64,000 nucleotides of DNA, taken from contig NC_044988.1 of NCBI RefSeq assembly GCF_008728515.1, positions 30,917,159 through 30,981,158 on the forward strand, read 5' to 3'. The notes below the pieces were generated by a model. That model ran no database searches. It had not been told where the DNA came from and was given only the letters and a program-made list of their open reading frames with translations. The stretch comes from Papio anubis (lineage: Eukaryota; Chordata; Mammalia; Primates; Cercopithecidae). The translations under genes were made by a program, and so were the position numbers. Shown here one piece after another: positions 23,668-36,734 of this stretch. Position 1 is the stretch's first letter. Every line of letters begins with the position of its first letter.

Positions 23668-23970
23668 TTTTTTTTTTTTTTTTTTTTTTGAGACGGAGTC
23701 TGGCTCTGTCGCCCAGGCTGGAGTGCAGTGGCCGGATCTCAGCTCACTGCAAGCTCCGCCTCCCGGGTTCACGCCATTCTCCTGCCTCAGCCTCCCACGT
23801 AGCTGGGACTACAGGCGCCAGCCACCTGGCCCGGCTAGTTTTTTGTATTTTTAGTAGAGACGGGGTTTCACCGTGTTAGCCAGGATAGTCTTGATCTCCT
23901 GACCTCGTGATCCGCCCGCCTCGGCCTCCCAAAGAGCTGGGATTACAGGCTTGAGCCACTGCGCCAGGCC
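23668..23970 (-). mobile_element. AluY of the Old World monkey AluYR type (intron 1)
   Basis: Full-length, reverse orientation, CpG-rich, with 'cagtggccggatctcagc' characteristic of AluYR. Exact 17-base target-site duplication 'ttaagtatcaatctttt' at 23655-23671 and 23971-23987, as expected for a recent insertion. It is antisense to SMARCA2, the orientation in which Alus most often become exons. Confidence 0.94.
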
Positions 23971-26900
23971 TTAAGTATCAATCTTTTGCCAGTATATCAT
24001 CTACATCTATGCAAGCACTAATATTTTAGAAACTTTTTAGAAACCGGCCTAATTTAAATATGGGCTGGCCGTTTTGTAAGTTGATGAATGGGGCCCACAG
24101 AAGTTGAAATAATATTTAAAGTTTGAAAACCATTAAATATAATTGAAACTCCCTCCTTTAAAAAAAAAAAAACAAAAAAAAACGACTAAATTCAGAATTT
24201 GGAATTCAAAATTCTTTAAAAATGGTAAAAATCTCTAACCAAAAAGAAACATCATATATTGGCTTACAGGTTATCCAAGGGAAATTCTATATCAGTTTAC
24301 ACTTAAAATGCGTTTTTCTGGTTCAGGATGATTCTATATTTCTTTACCTACTTGATGTGGTATATTTCAGTTTTTACCATCCCACTGGGAGATGCGTTAT
24401 CACACATGGAAACTGGATGTCCTGAAGGAAAGCCCTCTCCCATCTTCCCCCTCTGCTTTGTTGAACTGGGCGTGTAATAAATGGCTTCGCAAATATTCAC
24501 AATTATTTTGTGGCTTGCTGTTGTGCTATACTAAAAGACCATTAAGCAAAGTCCAAAATTCTGTAAAAAACAGATGACCTGTAATTGATAATTTATGTGT
24601 TTTGAAGAATGTACCTGAACATTTAATATTGTATTTATAATAGCATATTGAATACAAATAACAAATGGTAAAGTGCATGGGCCATGTGATACACAGAGAG
24701 GGAGATCAGGATGAGCTTTCTTGAGTTGATGGGGTAGATAAGGTCTTTGAGATGGGATAAGGTTGCTGTAGGGGGAGGGCAGAGGTGGGGGTGGTGGCAT
24801 CTGAGCATCCCAGATCAGAAGAAAGCCCTGAGATCACAAGAGACCCGGCCTGAAGGAACGTGGAAAGACCAATGTACCTGTTTTGACCTGGTTGCCTGGA
24901 GCAAGAAGTTCCAGTTGGGGAGAATTTTCAGAAGATAAAGTCGGAGATTGTGGAAAGACTTGACTTGCAGGCTAAAGCATGAATCTTTTACCCAATCTGT
25001 ATTGGAGGCTTGTCTCAGAAGTTTTGAGCAAGGGAATACATGAACAAAGCAATATTTTAGATTAATCTGGCAAATTGTGGATTGAAGTCCGGAGTGGGAA
25101 TTAAGCTGTTAGAAGGATCCTGGCAATAATGCGAGCATATGATAGCTCACAAGGTATCTTTATATCTCATATTTTATTTGATTCGTATCAAAATTGAAGT
25201 TGTAGTCAGCTACTATTATCTCTATTTTATAGGTAAGGAGGTTGAAACTCAAGTTAAATGAACTCATTTGTTGATTTTTTAAAAGGCATATTAACATCAT
25301 TAATGGCTGTTACCTATTTTAACTGCAATGAACTTGGAGTTCATTGTTGAATTGTTGCTACTATGAAAGTCAGGGCCAGTTGACATTTAATGAGTGCCTA
25401 TCATATAACTTTATTTCATTCAGCATATGATGGTTGAGTTTTACTCTTCAGTAAAAATGTGCCATTTCAACCAGAGGTTTTTAAAGTATGTGTTTCAGAC
25501 TCTTCTTTTTATATGTTTAAAGTATAAATAAACTTATCTTGGCAGACAGAAAAGGAAGTGGCTATTGTTGATTCTTATCAACATCCAGAATGAGGTTGCT
25601 TTGCAAAAGGGCCTAACCTAGGAGAGAGAGGCATATGTGTAAACGTACATGACCTACTACCTTTCAGAGTGTCAGGATTTGAAACTAACTTTTTTTTTTT
25701 AGTTTGTTAGGTTTTGTTTTGACCAGTTTGCCCAGCAGTTTGGGTTCCACTGAATTTTAAAAGTGATAGTCATCTGTGATTACCTTTGTAACAACTAATG
25801 GACATGAGTCTTAGAGTAGAGGATGCTTTGCTAAAGGGTTTCTAACACTTTGAGTTTTCTCGTAAATTCCCTTTTTAAAACAATTCTTCCTTTGTGGGAC
25901 CATTGTCAGTCCTCATGGAAAGACCATGAAATTGCATCACAGGTAGACTCTTTTGAGATGGCAACTCATGGTATCTATAGGGGTGGTAATGTTAAGAGGC
26001 AGGATCCTATTAAGGCAGTGTCTGAGGTTCATGGGGGACTAATTAGCTGCTGCCCGAGTTTGTTGTTATCTTCTGTTGTGCACAGAGCTGCCTCACAGCC
26101 TTTGCCAGGTCTGACTCTGGGCAAGGACGGTTCCCAAGGCAGTTTATTTAAAGTGAGGGCAGCAGCTCACACACATCCTAATTTGTTTCCCTGATTGAAA
26201 GATGAAGGAGAGTTCACAGAAGCCCAAGGAACAGAGGAAAGTTTTAATCCAACAGCTTTTAAAAAACATATTTGACTTTGAAACGAATGGGAAAGTGTCG
26301 TGAATAACCACAAGAATGCTGAAGAAATGTTTTCAATGATTTTCTAGGGTCTTGATGGAGCAACTTATAATGTTAACTTTAAAACCAAGTGTGATTTTTA
26401 TCTGTGGTATAAATCACATTATGCATTGTTTAAAGTTGCACAGCTCAGACCAAGAAGCAGTGTGGGCCTTGGTAATGTTTCACTGCTTATCCCGACAACC
26501 TTGGCCTCTAAAAAAGAAACTTCGGGTAGATTTATTTCCTTTATCTGCATTGCTGTTCTCCTTACCCCCGCACTGCTTCCCCATTAAGAATAACAGTGCT
26601 TGAGGCCCAGTTCTAAAGATGCTGCTACTTCTTGTGGGTGAATTATCAATTCCTTTATAGAGAAAGCCACATAGAAAACAAGAGGCAGCCCTTCAGGTCA
26701 GGGGAGATGTTCTGAATCAGCAAACAGACATAAAAAGAACTCTTATCTTAACTATCTCCTGAACCTTGCAGTTCTCCTGTAACAGCCAGAACGCTAATAA
26801 GACTGGGATCTTCTTAGAGATGTGGACTGGGCCTAACTTTTATTTCTGATATTCCACCTTTAACCTGGACCTCAAAGTTTTTCTGTAAAGTGAGCAGTGA

Positions 26901-29900
26901 AAAAAGACAGGCTGGAGATCCAAGATTTCCTTGTGCTTTCTTATGAAGTTTGGTGAAGAGCAATTTAAGAGATATTGTCAGGGTGGCTGTGCTTCCCTAA
27001 ACTCTGTGACTAGAAACCAAAAGTTTCTAGGGAACTTTTTTTTTTTAACGTAAAGGCCTTGCTGAAATGCTACCTTCTCCATTACACTTTACCTAATTCC
27101 TTTCTCTCCTCTACCCTCTGAGCTAAAAGTAGTGTCTCCCACTCTATGGCTGTGTTGGATAGTTTAGCTGTACCCCTCCGTGTCCTATAGGATCTTTCAA
27201 TATTTTTCTCTTGTTGCTACTTATACACAAGTCTCATTTCCCTATCAGACTTCCAGAGTTGTGGGGTAAGCCGTCTCTTCATTTTTGTACCCCCTGCATG
27301 CCTTGTACCTGGTAGATACTCGGTATAGTAGGGAATAAGTAACTAAAGCATCGTCGACCTTTTCCGTTTATGACATTGTCTTCATTTCACATTTCAGGGC
27401 TTCTCTTTACTTCTCTAGCCTGTGATAAGTTAATATATGATCACAGCCAAAGCCTAGTCCTTGCAAGATATCCCTCCCATTGTTTCTGACATTTTTTTCT
27501 TTGTCTTCGACTTTCTAACCCTGCACATCGCTCTGGCCTGGTGAAAACTCTGGTGGAAACATTTCTTGCTTCATCCGTGTAGTAGCTCAGTGTTGGACTG
27601 GGAGTCAAGAGATAAAAGGTTCTGCCTGAGGTTTCTCTTCTGTTGCAGATGTTACTTTGGGGAAGCTATGTTTTCCCTTTCTGCCTTACTGCTCTCATCT
27701 TTTCAATGGGGGTGTGGCGAAATGTCTCTTCAAGTCACCAGAATTATTAGGAAACACACATAGGTGTGTTCAAATATTACTCTACATGTGGGGGTCTTTG
27801 GTGTTTCTGTTGATTACAATTAGACTGTAAGACACAAGTTTTGGAGTGGTGACCCTTAAAATTCCATGAAGTCGAACTTTTAATATGCGGATGGCTGTGC
27901 TGAGCCTTTCAGCTAAGGGCAGAGGATGGAGATTTGGCCGAGGGAGGATGACTGTGGTGTTTGGAGCTCTGGAAAGTTCCTCTGGGGCCTCTTCTTTTTA
28001 AAAACACACAGTCTCTAGTTGTGAATGTGGGAAAGTGGGAAGTAAGGATGAAATCAAGACAGAGTATACTGCTGAGAAATTCTTGCCTAAGAACATAGTG
28101 GTTTGGCCCTCGGGGAGTCCTGGTCTAGGGGAAGATGGGGACCAGCAATGCATGTGTATGGGGAGGTTGCTGTGTCCCCCTCTCCCCAGATACATTTTTG
28201 TCATTATGTTGTTAGCCACATACAGATACTTGTGGAGCAGGTTGTTCTTTTCTGTGACAATGTGAAACTCCCTCCTTCTCCCAACACAAAATAAAAATAG
28301 ATTTTGTGTGTTATTATGTGAGCAGACCTACCACTGCCCTGTGAAGTCCATCTGGGCCCTCTCCTCCAGCCTACCCTACTATGCTTACTGCTCTCATCAC
28401 CACCCTATCTCTATTGTCTCATTAGTGCTTTGGAGAAGAAAGGGGCAGAGAGTCCAGGGGATACCAGCAGGGCTGGTGAGGGAGAAGCGGAGTTGACCAA
28501 TACTGGACTTTAAACCTTAATCATACTAACTTAGTAATGATGTGCTGCTTGAGACTAGCACCTCTTTCTAATTTATTTCCCCAGGTTTCTTCATACTGTG
28601 GGAAAGTTTAATTATATACCTGAACTGTAAAATAAAGTTGCCACCCGAAATGAAGAGGAAGAATAAGAGGCCAGGATTATAGAGCTCATCTTTGAGAGTC
28701 CTCCCCTTGGGTATACTTGGGTGATGGTAGCCACAGCAGATCCTAGGGCAGCCCTGATTTTGCCTTGGGAGTCCATTAATGGACTTTCCAACACACAGGT
28801 TTGGATGAAGTCTTCAAGATGCTCTGGAGGCAGCAGGCATCACGTCATGAATGGACAGCTGGAAGGGTCCTTTGAGATACTCCTATCCTGAGCCTGGAGG
28901 AAGTCAAGACCCCAGAGGAAAGGCACTTTTCCCAGGGACCCAGAGTTGGTGGTGACCCTGAGACCAGAACCCAGGTCTCTCAGCTCCCAGTGGGACATCA
29001 GTGAATATCACATCAAGTTCTATGAGAGTCCAGATCTCTGCCATTCATTAGTTATATGGCATAGGCTAAGTTTCTTCATTTGTTAAACTTTACTGTTAGT
29101 CTGAGCCACACACATTCATTGAAGTCCAGGCATCTGAGGTTCTCTTCTTACTAGTTTCCTATATAACATGTTCCTATATTAACATTCCAATTATATGCCC
29201 GTAATTTTCCACTTCCCTTGTAAGTTGTTTTCCCTCTAAGACATTTTTAATAGTTTCCTTCAACAAAAAAATGAGAAGCATTTTTATGGGACATATATGA
29301 GTAATTACAACATTCTCTGAGATTCCCAGGTGGAAATGATAATGCAAGCGGAAAGTAGCGTTATGGGCTAATATATATTAGAATTTCATATTTAATATGC
29401 ATCAATTATATTAAAAGTAGGAATATCAGCCTAACTAACTTCAGTATTTGTATCTTCATTGTTCAAACTCGTGGTATATTACTGTAATACCTATTGAAGC
29501 TGATTTCAGTGTAAACCGTAACAGGAAGTAAGCAATTTCCTTTTATTCACTAAAAAATAAAAGGGTGTATTAGCGTGCTGATATACATGAAAGAACATTA
29601 TATCTTGTAGTAGCACTGAATTGACGTCAGCTTCCTAAATTTAAAATGCTGACTGAACCTGTGTGAGGTGTGGAAAGAAAAAAAAAAAAAAAAAAAAAAA
29701 GTTACTTCCGTCTGCTTTGTTCATCACAAAGAATAAATAATAACATTGGGCTCTCTAGTGAATTCAAGGCTGTAATTCACTGTTGAGGCTCCTCTGTTGT
29801 TTAGAAGCCACTTGTACTGGGTTCCCTTCGTCCTGTTTTGATCCCCTGCTTGTGATCACTCTGAAGTAGCCTTTGACTGCTTTGCGTTTTAGCTCTAATT

Positions 29901-30007
29901 TATTTGTCAAAATGGTCTAAATTCTTGCCTACACTTTAAGGATATCTTTATGGGAACACAACTCAAACACTGACCGCTCTGTGGTTTTTATTTATAAAAT
30001 TAACTGA

Positions 30008-30300
30008 AGCCGGCTGCAGTGGCTCACACCTGTAATCCCAGTGGTTTGGGAGGCCAAGGTGGGAGGATCACTTGAGGCCAGGAGTTCAAGACCAGCCTGG
30101 GCAATATAGTGAGAGTCTGTCTTTACAAAAGATAAAAAAAAAATTAGCTTGGCATGGTGGTGCCGCCTGTGGTCCTAGCTACTTGGGAGGCTGGTGGGGG
30201 AGGATCACTTGAACCTAGGAGTTTTGAGGCTGCAGTGAGCCATGAGCTCTCCACTGTCCTCCAGCCTGGGCAATAGAGAGAAGCCCTGTCTCTTAAAAAT
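30008..30300 (+). mobile_element. Old Alu element (AluJ-like, intron 1)
   Basis: Complete but strongly diverged Alu: 'agccggctgcagtggctcac' to 'cctgtctctta'. The right arm has 'gaggatcacttgaacctagg', and there are several small deletions. Divergence places it among the older Alus here. No clear target-site duplication was found. Confidence 0.85.
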
Positions 30301-31034
30301 ATGAAAAATTAAAGTTAAAATTAAAGAGTTGATTTTATTAATAGTTGGACCTTGAAATTTCCTCTGCAGTGGATTCATCAGATAATTTTTGAGCTATGAC
30401 TATATGCTGGTTGAGGTGCTGGGAACGTGGAAGGGAAACCGAGCATGCCCTGCCTTCATGGCCCTCATACTCTAGAGATTCAGTGCAAGCGATGGGTCGC
30501 TAGGAATGGAAAGAATGTGTTTTTTGTACTGCCCTTCCAGTCCGTCATTCCCCTGTGGGTAAAGAGCCCTGCTATGGTGACTAGGCCACCACAGTCTCAT
30601 TCCATCTCTGCCACTAAATAATGGGTAAGCAAATCACTTAGGGTATGTCAGTCTGTCCTTTGTAAGGTTGACAGCAAGAACTTTCTCCATGTACAGGTGT
30701 GTGCCTCCAAGGTAACATCATAATATAGAGCAATTGCTAAAACTGTTGCTAGTGGTATTCAGCTATCTTGCTGGCATCATTGATCTCTATCAGAATGTGA
30801 AAAACAGCTTATTTACTCATTCTGGCTCATATCCAAGATGCAGTTGTACCCACTCTATGAGGCATTTCCAATGGGGATGCCAAGAAGCCTTAGAGTGTGG
30901 GTGGTGGAATATAATTTTGCTGAAATTGTAGAACCAGAATTTCCACACCTTGTCTGTGGTGAGCTCTGATCCAGTAGTCATGGATGACTTCTCTCAAGAT
31001 TCTTGACCAGGGCCAGGTCTGGGACAAATCCCTG

Positions 31035-31334
31035 TTTTTTTTTTTTTTGTTGTTGTTGTTTTGTTTTTGAAATGGAGTCTCACTCTGTTGCCCAGGCTGG
31101 AGTGCAGTGGTGTGATCTCAGCTCACTGCATTCTCGCCATTCTCCTGCCTCAGCCTCCCGAGTAACTGGGACTACAGGCGCCCGCCACCACTCCTGGCTA
31201 ATTTTTTTATATTTTTAGTAGAGACGGGGTTTCACCATGTTAGCCAGGTTGATCTCGATCTCCTGACCTCGTGATCCACCTGCCTCAGCCTCCCAAAGTG
31301 CTGGGATTACAGGCGTGAGCCACTACACCCAGCC
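31035..31334 (-). mobile_element. Alu element with a small internal deletion (intron 1)
   Basis: Reverse Alu starting with T-rich 'gttgttgttgttttg'. Near 31128 it jumps from 'gctcactgca' to 'ttctcgccattctcc', so about 20 bases of the usual 'agctccgcctcccgggtt' part are missing. Target-site duplication 'aaatccctg' at 31026-31034 and 31335-31343. Confidence 0.92.
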
Positions 31335-32147
31335 AAATCCCTGGTTTTAACTGTCCTAGGGGTCTCTGCTTCAATTAATTAGCTGGCAAGAGGATCACAT
31401 CTTAAACTGTCCCTCCTGATCACTTCTGGTAGAGTGGAGTTGGTGGGGAAAGCAGTGCTAAGTAAGGGTGGCCATTTGTTGTGGTGAGACTACAGCTGGG
31501 TTTTTCACACGTGTCATTGCATTGAAATATCAAAAGAAGAACCATTAAATAAAGTAGCTAGTAGTTACATATATGAGTATTTGAACCCATATTTGTCTGA
31601 TTCCTGTAGCTTTTGCTTTTTTCATGATTGGGACTTCTCTTTCATTCTCAGATTAGAAGATTGTATTTTTCCCCGTTTAACTATCTTGAAGTTTTGAATG
31701 CCCACTCACTTATGAAAATGAGTCTTGGTTGGATACTTTTGAGAGGGTTCTGTATTTTAAAGGGTTTGTGGGGGTTAATGACTTGTAAGTTGTCCAAGGC
31801 AGTAAGTAATGGAGAGCATCTGTTGACTTAAGTAATAAATTTCAAACTTGTTTAGAATTCTGCTTATGTGTTAAATTTGAGTTTCTCCAGTGAGTCTTTT
31901 TGTATCTTAGATGATTTATATTTTTCTGGGGAATCATTTAGTGTGTGTGTTTTTTTAAACAAGTGGTCTTCATAAAGACTAGGGCAGATGGATGTATATC
32001 ACACTCACTCAAACATCTGGAATAGACAGGGCAGCTCTGTTTGATGTTTGTTACAGAAATGGCACCATCAAATGCTAACAACTGTTTTATTCTGATCTTA
32101 ACATCATGTTTAAAACATGCCTTCCTTTTTTCTGCTTTTCAACTTAG

Positions 32148-32183
32148 CATTACTCTACTGACTGGCAGAGACAGGAGAAGTAG
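32148..32183 (+). other. SMARCA2: SMARCA2 exon 2, untranslated part
   Basis: Follows the acceptor 'ttttcaacttag' (AG 32146-32147). The 36 bases end in TAG directly before the ATG and in its frame, so translation cannot start upstream in this frame. Confidence 0.93.
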
Positions 32184-32408
32184 ATGTCCACGCCCACAGA
32201 CCCTGGTGCGATGCCCCACCCAGGGCCTTCGCCAGGGCCTGGGCCTTCCCCTGGGCCAATTCTTGGGCCCAGTCCAGGACCCGGCCCTTCCCCAGGTTCC
32301 GTCCACAGCATGATGGGGCCAAGTCCTGGACCTCCGAGTGTCTCCCATCCTATGCCGACAATGGGGTCCACAGACTTCCCACAGGAAAGCATGCATCAAA
32401 TGCATAAG
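32184..32408 (+). CDS. SMARCA2: SMARCA2 coding exon 2 (residues 1-75)
   Basis: Encodes the BRM N-terminus, starting MSTPTDPGAM and ending MHQMHK, 75 whole codons with phase 0 at the donor AAG|GTAAGA. The middle (about residues 12-50) is a low-complexity run of Pro, Gly and Ser in PSPGPG-type repeats, likely unstructured; the N-terminal region of BRM/BRG1 mediates contacts with other factors. The ATG context is weak (T at -3, T at +4), but an in-frame stop lies immediately upstream and this is the known start of the family, so the start is secure. The next in-frame Met is residue 10. Confidence 0.96.
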
Positions 32409-33305
32409 GTAAGAGTTTGTTCTTCCATTCAAACTCGACTTCTGATAAGTGGATGGCTAATATTTCTGATAACCCCATCCCCCTTTCTACTGTTGTTGAC
32501 AAGAAAATCAAGCAAGATCTTTTTCTTATGTATCTCATATATTATTAAAAACGCATATTGTGAGGTACTTTTGTTGCTACAGATGTTGCACCAGTTACGA
32601 AGATCAGATGTTGACTTTTTAAAATACTGAGATAGACTATGCAGTTCTGACAAGTAGATCCTGTGATTTGTGGGTTGAAGGTATTTTTGTCTTGGCGAAT
32701 TAGTGTATTAGTCTATAAGTCTTATTTTTTCCTATCTGTGTTAAGTAACTTATCCACTAATGAACATACTGAAAATTATTCTTTCCTAAAAAGGTTGACA
32801 TTTATTAACAAAAATTAGATCCCAAAGAGTAAAAGGAAAAAGTCTTTATCTAAAGGATTTTTGGAAAAGGACTTTATTGAAATTAAATAGTTTCTAGGGA
32901 ATCCTTAAAATGCACATTGCTGTCTCTCTGGGAAGCAGTTTTATTCTGGTTTTGGAAGAAGGTTCTGATTTTTGCAGAGCTCACGTCCAGCTGTTTGTTT
33001 CTGGACTAAGGTTATAATTATCCTTTATTTATGAGGCTTGGATTGTTGCTGTGGGGATGATCATATCTGTACCATTTGGCATTATGCCTTCACAGGAGAT
33101 GCAAAGAAGAGAGAACAGCCTTTTGAGAAAGTAAACAAGATCCTCTGTGACAGTTTGCTTTGAAAGTAAGCAATAGCCAGGAAAAATCTATGAGGACATT
33201 ACATACTACCTGAACGTTTTGCCTAATGAGACACATAGAGGTTTTACACTCCTTGGGATGATATCACAGGTGGATAGGGTGGCAGGGCTGCTTCTTGACA
33301 TTAAG

Positions 33306-33850
33306 TAGGTGTATTCATTAGGATTCTCCAGAGAAACAGAACCAATAGGAGATAGAGATAAATGTAACAAGAGACTTATTATGAGGAATTGGCTTACACA
33401 ATTATGGAAGCCGAGAGTCTATTATCTGCAGTCACCAAGCTGGAGACCCAGCAGAACCTGTGGTATAGTTCCAGTCTGAGTGTGCAGGCCTAAGAACCAG
33501 GAGAACTGATGATGTGCATTCCAGTCTGAGTCCAAAGAGCCCGAAGAGTCAACGTCGTAAGTTCAAGTCTGAGGGCAGGAGAAGACCCAGCTTAAGCAGT
33601 CAGGCAGAGAGAAAGCTTCTCCTTTCCTCTAGCTTTTATTTATTTATTTATTTTTCCTATTCAGGCCCTCCATGGATTTTGGATGAGGCCCACGACATTG
33701 CTGGAGGCAATCTGATTTATTCAGTCTAAGAATTCAAATGATAATCTCATCCAGGAATACCCTGACAGACATACCCAGAAATAATGTTTAATCGAATATC
33801 TAGGCACCTGAGGCCCCGTCAAGTTGACACATAAAATGAACCATTACAGT
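33306..33850. repeat. Old interspersed repeat, family not assigned
   Basis: The ends 'attctccagagaaacagaac' and 'caagttgacacataaaatg' belong to a repeat that I have seen often in primate genomes, but I cannot name it with confidence. Internal text includes 'ggatgaggcccacgacatt'. A short TTTA array lies at 33634-33653. No coding capacity. Confidence 0.6.
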
Positions 33851-34660
33851 AGACAAGCTGTGGAAGATCCTGGCTTAAAAGAAAAAGATTACCACAGAAA
33901 AGAGCAAGTCTTTCCTCTAGTTACGTAGGACTTCAGGTCAGTTTTAGGGTAGGGCATCAGAGCCCAAAAGGGAAGATCCTTTTGTTAAATATGTTGTAAT
34001 TTGATGATTTTTCAAATCAGGAGAGTAATATATGATTATTTTGAAAAGGAAAACAATACTGACATAAACAGATAATCCTACCTTTACTCCAAGTAACAGC
34101 TTGTTGTACATGCTTTTTCTATCTTACTTTTCTGTATGTTCATTAAAAATACTGTATAAGCACAGATATGTATATATTGGTGTAATTTTTTTGTTACTTT
34201 TACTATTATAGAATCATATTGTCAATGTTACTTACTCTGAAACTTCCTTTTTGTCATTTAACAATGTATTATGGGTATCCCTATAACATTCCCTAGTTTC
34301 TGCCTCCTTTTTTAACAGATAAATTTGTTAGCTCGTCAGAGCTCTAGAGAAATAAAGCTGCTTGTTTTCCGTGTCATATTTTTCAGGGAACCTATTGAAC
34401 GTATTGACATATGCAAGTCCTGAAATTGTTTTGTGTTGAGATTAAATTAATTTGGGAGCTATATTCTAGATCTGATCAATGACTTGTAAACCTTCCTCTA
34501 AGTGGCTTACGTAATTTCAGAATAATTTGAAGATATCTCACCTTCAAAATGAAAGATAAAATGTGAGGGAAATACTTAGCTAAACTTTATTGTTCTTTAG
34601 CACTTAAAAATTCATTGTGTGAGTGTTGGGTCAGTTTTGTGTTTTTCTCCTGGATCGTTT

Positions 34661-34969
34661 GTATTTATTTATTTATTTATTTATTTTTGAGATGGAGTCT
34701 TGCTCTGTCTCCCAGGCTGGAGTGCAGTGGAGTGATCTCAGCTCACTGCACGCTCCGCCTCCCGGGTTCACGCCATTCTCCTGCCTCAGCCTCCGGAGGA
34801 GCTGGGACTACAGGTGCCCGCCACAGCACCCGGCTAATTTTTTGTATTTTTAGTAGAGATGGGGTTTCACCATATTAGCCCGGATGGTCTCGATCTCCTG
34901 ACCTCGTGATCCGCCGGCCTCGGCCTCCCAAAGTGCTGGGATTACAGGCGTGAGCCACCGCGCCCAGCC
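34661..34969 (-). mobile_element. AluY-like element with a TTTA-repeat tail (intron 2)
   Basis: Reverse Alu whose tail has become (TTTA)n at 34662-34685. Exact 15-base target-site duplication 'tctcctggatcgttt' at 34646-34660 and 34970-34984. CpG sites are well preserved, so it is fairly young. Confidence 0.94.
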
Positions 34970-36123
34970 TCTCCTGGATCGTTTTTATTGTTATCTCTTT
35001 TGATCCCTTCATTTTATGTCCTAGCATTTTTATTACACTTTCTCATATTCTCTCTACCCTCTTAAATACTCCTTTTTTTGTATTGCTTTGCTCGCATTCT
35101 GTGAGGTTTGCATTTTTTGCCATCCTGCTTCTTAGCCCCAGCCCCTCAGATAGTTCCCTGCATGAGGATCTGGGTGAGGGTTTAGAGCTCACACCTGCTG
35201 ACCAGATGCCTTCACTTTTTTCCATTCTTTTTATAGGCAGCTTTATTTCTTGTCTTATTCTTCCTTCTCCCTCTGAGGCTTCAGCTTTTTGCTTTTCAAC
35301 ATTACTGGAAATAAATAAACAAGTGGCCTAAATACATCTGCTGTGTTGCTTTGATTTCCTCTCTATTATTACTATTTAACAGACTCAGTGACACTCTTTA
35401 TACTAGATTCTTCCCATTTTTCTTCTGAACATCCTCTTTATGATACATTTTTCTTCTTTTCAAGTGCATACTTTTGACTCTGCAGAAATTAACTTTCTTT
35501 TCTCCAAAACTGCAAACTCTCATACTTTCTTGCTTGAAGTCATTTGGTTTCTATAAACTCCTGGAAATATTTCTTTCAGGCTGTTTTGAAAATTGCTATT
35601 ACAGTTTGGGGAGGAATAGACTTTTCCCTTTTCAAACACATGCTCCATTGCCCAATTCTGGATTGGATTAATGTCGATTCAATAGCTGTTTATTGCATGT
35701 CTGTCACATATTATGCCTCAAGTTTTGGGTCCAGCCCCTGTGTTCATTATTTATTTCTAAACCGTGCCTTTAACCTTTTCCATTCCTCTTCCCTCTGTAG
35801 TATAGCTTTATCTGTTGCACACTCTTTCCCTTTCAGTATTCACCCCCATTCACGGCTCTGTCCTGTCTGTTCCTCTCTTTCCAACTGCCATGGAACTCTG
35901 TGGTTTCAACTTTTTAAACTTTCCATCATTCCTTTCCTTCCAATGGAGAAAAATTACCAAAAACTGGATCATCACAGATGTGTCCAACAGCCGTCCTTCA
36001 GACTTCAGACTAACTTCAACATATAACAGGTTTCAAGATTACTTACCAGGGTATGGAAAAATAGCCTATATTTGTCTACCTTGTGACCAGGGCTTCATTT
36101 TCATTGCCCGTTTCGATATTACC

Positions 36124-36152
<29 letters not shown>
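36124..36152 (+). repeat. 29-base A run
   Basis: An isolated A run with no Alu or L1 body next to it. It could be the tail of an unrecognised retroposed sequence upstream, but no target-site duplication was found. Confidence 0.7.
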
Positions 36153-36161
<9 letters not shown>

Positions 36162-36361
36162 TCCTCTGTTTAAAGACTTAACATTTGACTTACAGATAGT
36201 TTGCTGATCATTTTGGTCTAGTCTCCTTTTTTTTTAACTCTAGAACGGGTAGTAAATGATTGTGCCACACTTTTGAAGAACTTAGGAAGGGGTCTGAAAA
36301 CTCCAAATAGAAATGTTTTCCCTTATAGAGGTGTCTAACTGATGTCCTTTAAATGTTTCAG

Positions 36362-36491
36362 CCCATCGATGGGATACATGACAAGGGGATTGTAGAAGAC
36401 ATCCATTGTGGATCCATGAAGGGCACTGGTATGCGACCACCTCACCCAGGCATGGGCCCTCCCCAGAGTCCAATGGATCAACACAGCCAAG
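36362..36491 (+). CDS. SMARCA2: SMARCA2 coding exon 3 (residues 76-118 and first base of 119)
   Basis: Acceptor 'aaatgtttcag'. The exon encodes PIDGIHDKGIVEDIHCGSMK and continues to MDQHSQ, then leaves one base (G) of the split Gly119 codon. Acidic and basic residues alternate with Pro/Met/Gly; this lies between the Pro-rich N-terminus and the QLQ domain and matches BRM throughout as I remember it. The donor is G|GTTTGT, which departs from the consensus at +3 and +4 and looks weak. The 130-base length is not a multiple of three, so skipping it would shift the frame. Confidence 0.96.
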
Positions 36492-36734
36492 GTTTGTGTC
36501 AGCTACACACCTGATACTGGTTCCCCAGCATAGTCTTTCAGTCTTTCCTGTTGGATGTTTTAATTATGACTTCCAAAGAATGTATCTAAGGAAGATCAAA
36601 TCCAGCAGGGTTTCTTTTCCTTATAGAAATCTACCTCCATCCTCACCAATACAATCTGATGATTTGTATGGGAAATTTTATTTCTGAAGTCCTAGTAATT
36701 TTACTAGCCATCATGTGTGCAAGCAGTCTGCAGA

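Larger units (their letters stand above)
17919..32147 (+). other. SMARCA2: SMARCA2 intron 1 (14.2 kb)
   Basis: Bounded by GT at 17919 and AG at 32146-32147. The first 2.7 kb is CpG island and includes a possible alternative first exon. The remainder is AT-rich with three Alus (23668, 30008, 31035), A runs (22030-22049, 29678-29700) and a MIR-like stretch near 25120-25265. Between 20600 and 23650, 24000 and 30000, and 31350 and 32147 I see no gene, only unique or strongly diverged DNA. Its length and 5' location make it a likely home for enhancers, but no single site can be supported from sequence alone. Confidence 0.85.
32409..36361 (+). other. SMARCA2: SMARCA2 intron 2
   Basis: GT at 32409, AG at 36360-36361. 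Contains an unassigned old repeat (33306-33850), an AluY (34661) and a 29-base A run (36124-36152). The rest, including pyrimidine-rich 34990-36110, shows no gene. Confidence 0.9.

Noticed and set aside
32630..32634. Termination of BRM shortly after exon 2, as the open frame from 32184 suggests
   Set aside because: The stop lies in intron 2. The GTAAGA donor at 32409 and the in-phase exon 3 show the frame continues by splicing.
34990..36152. Retroposed mRNA ending in the A run at 36124
   Set aside because: No recognisable protein text, no polyadenylation signal at the right distance and no target-site duplication were found.
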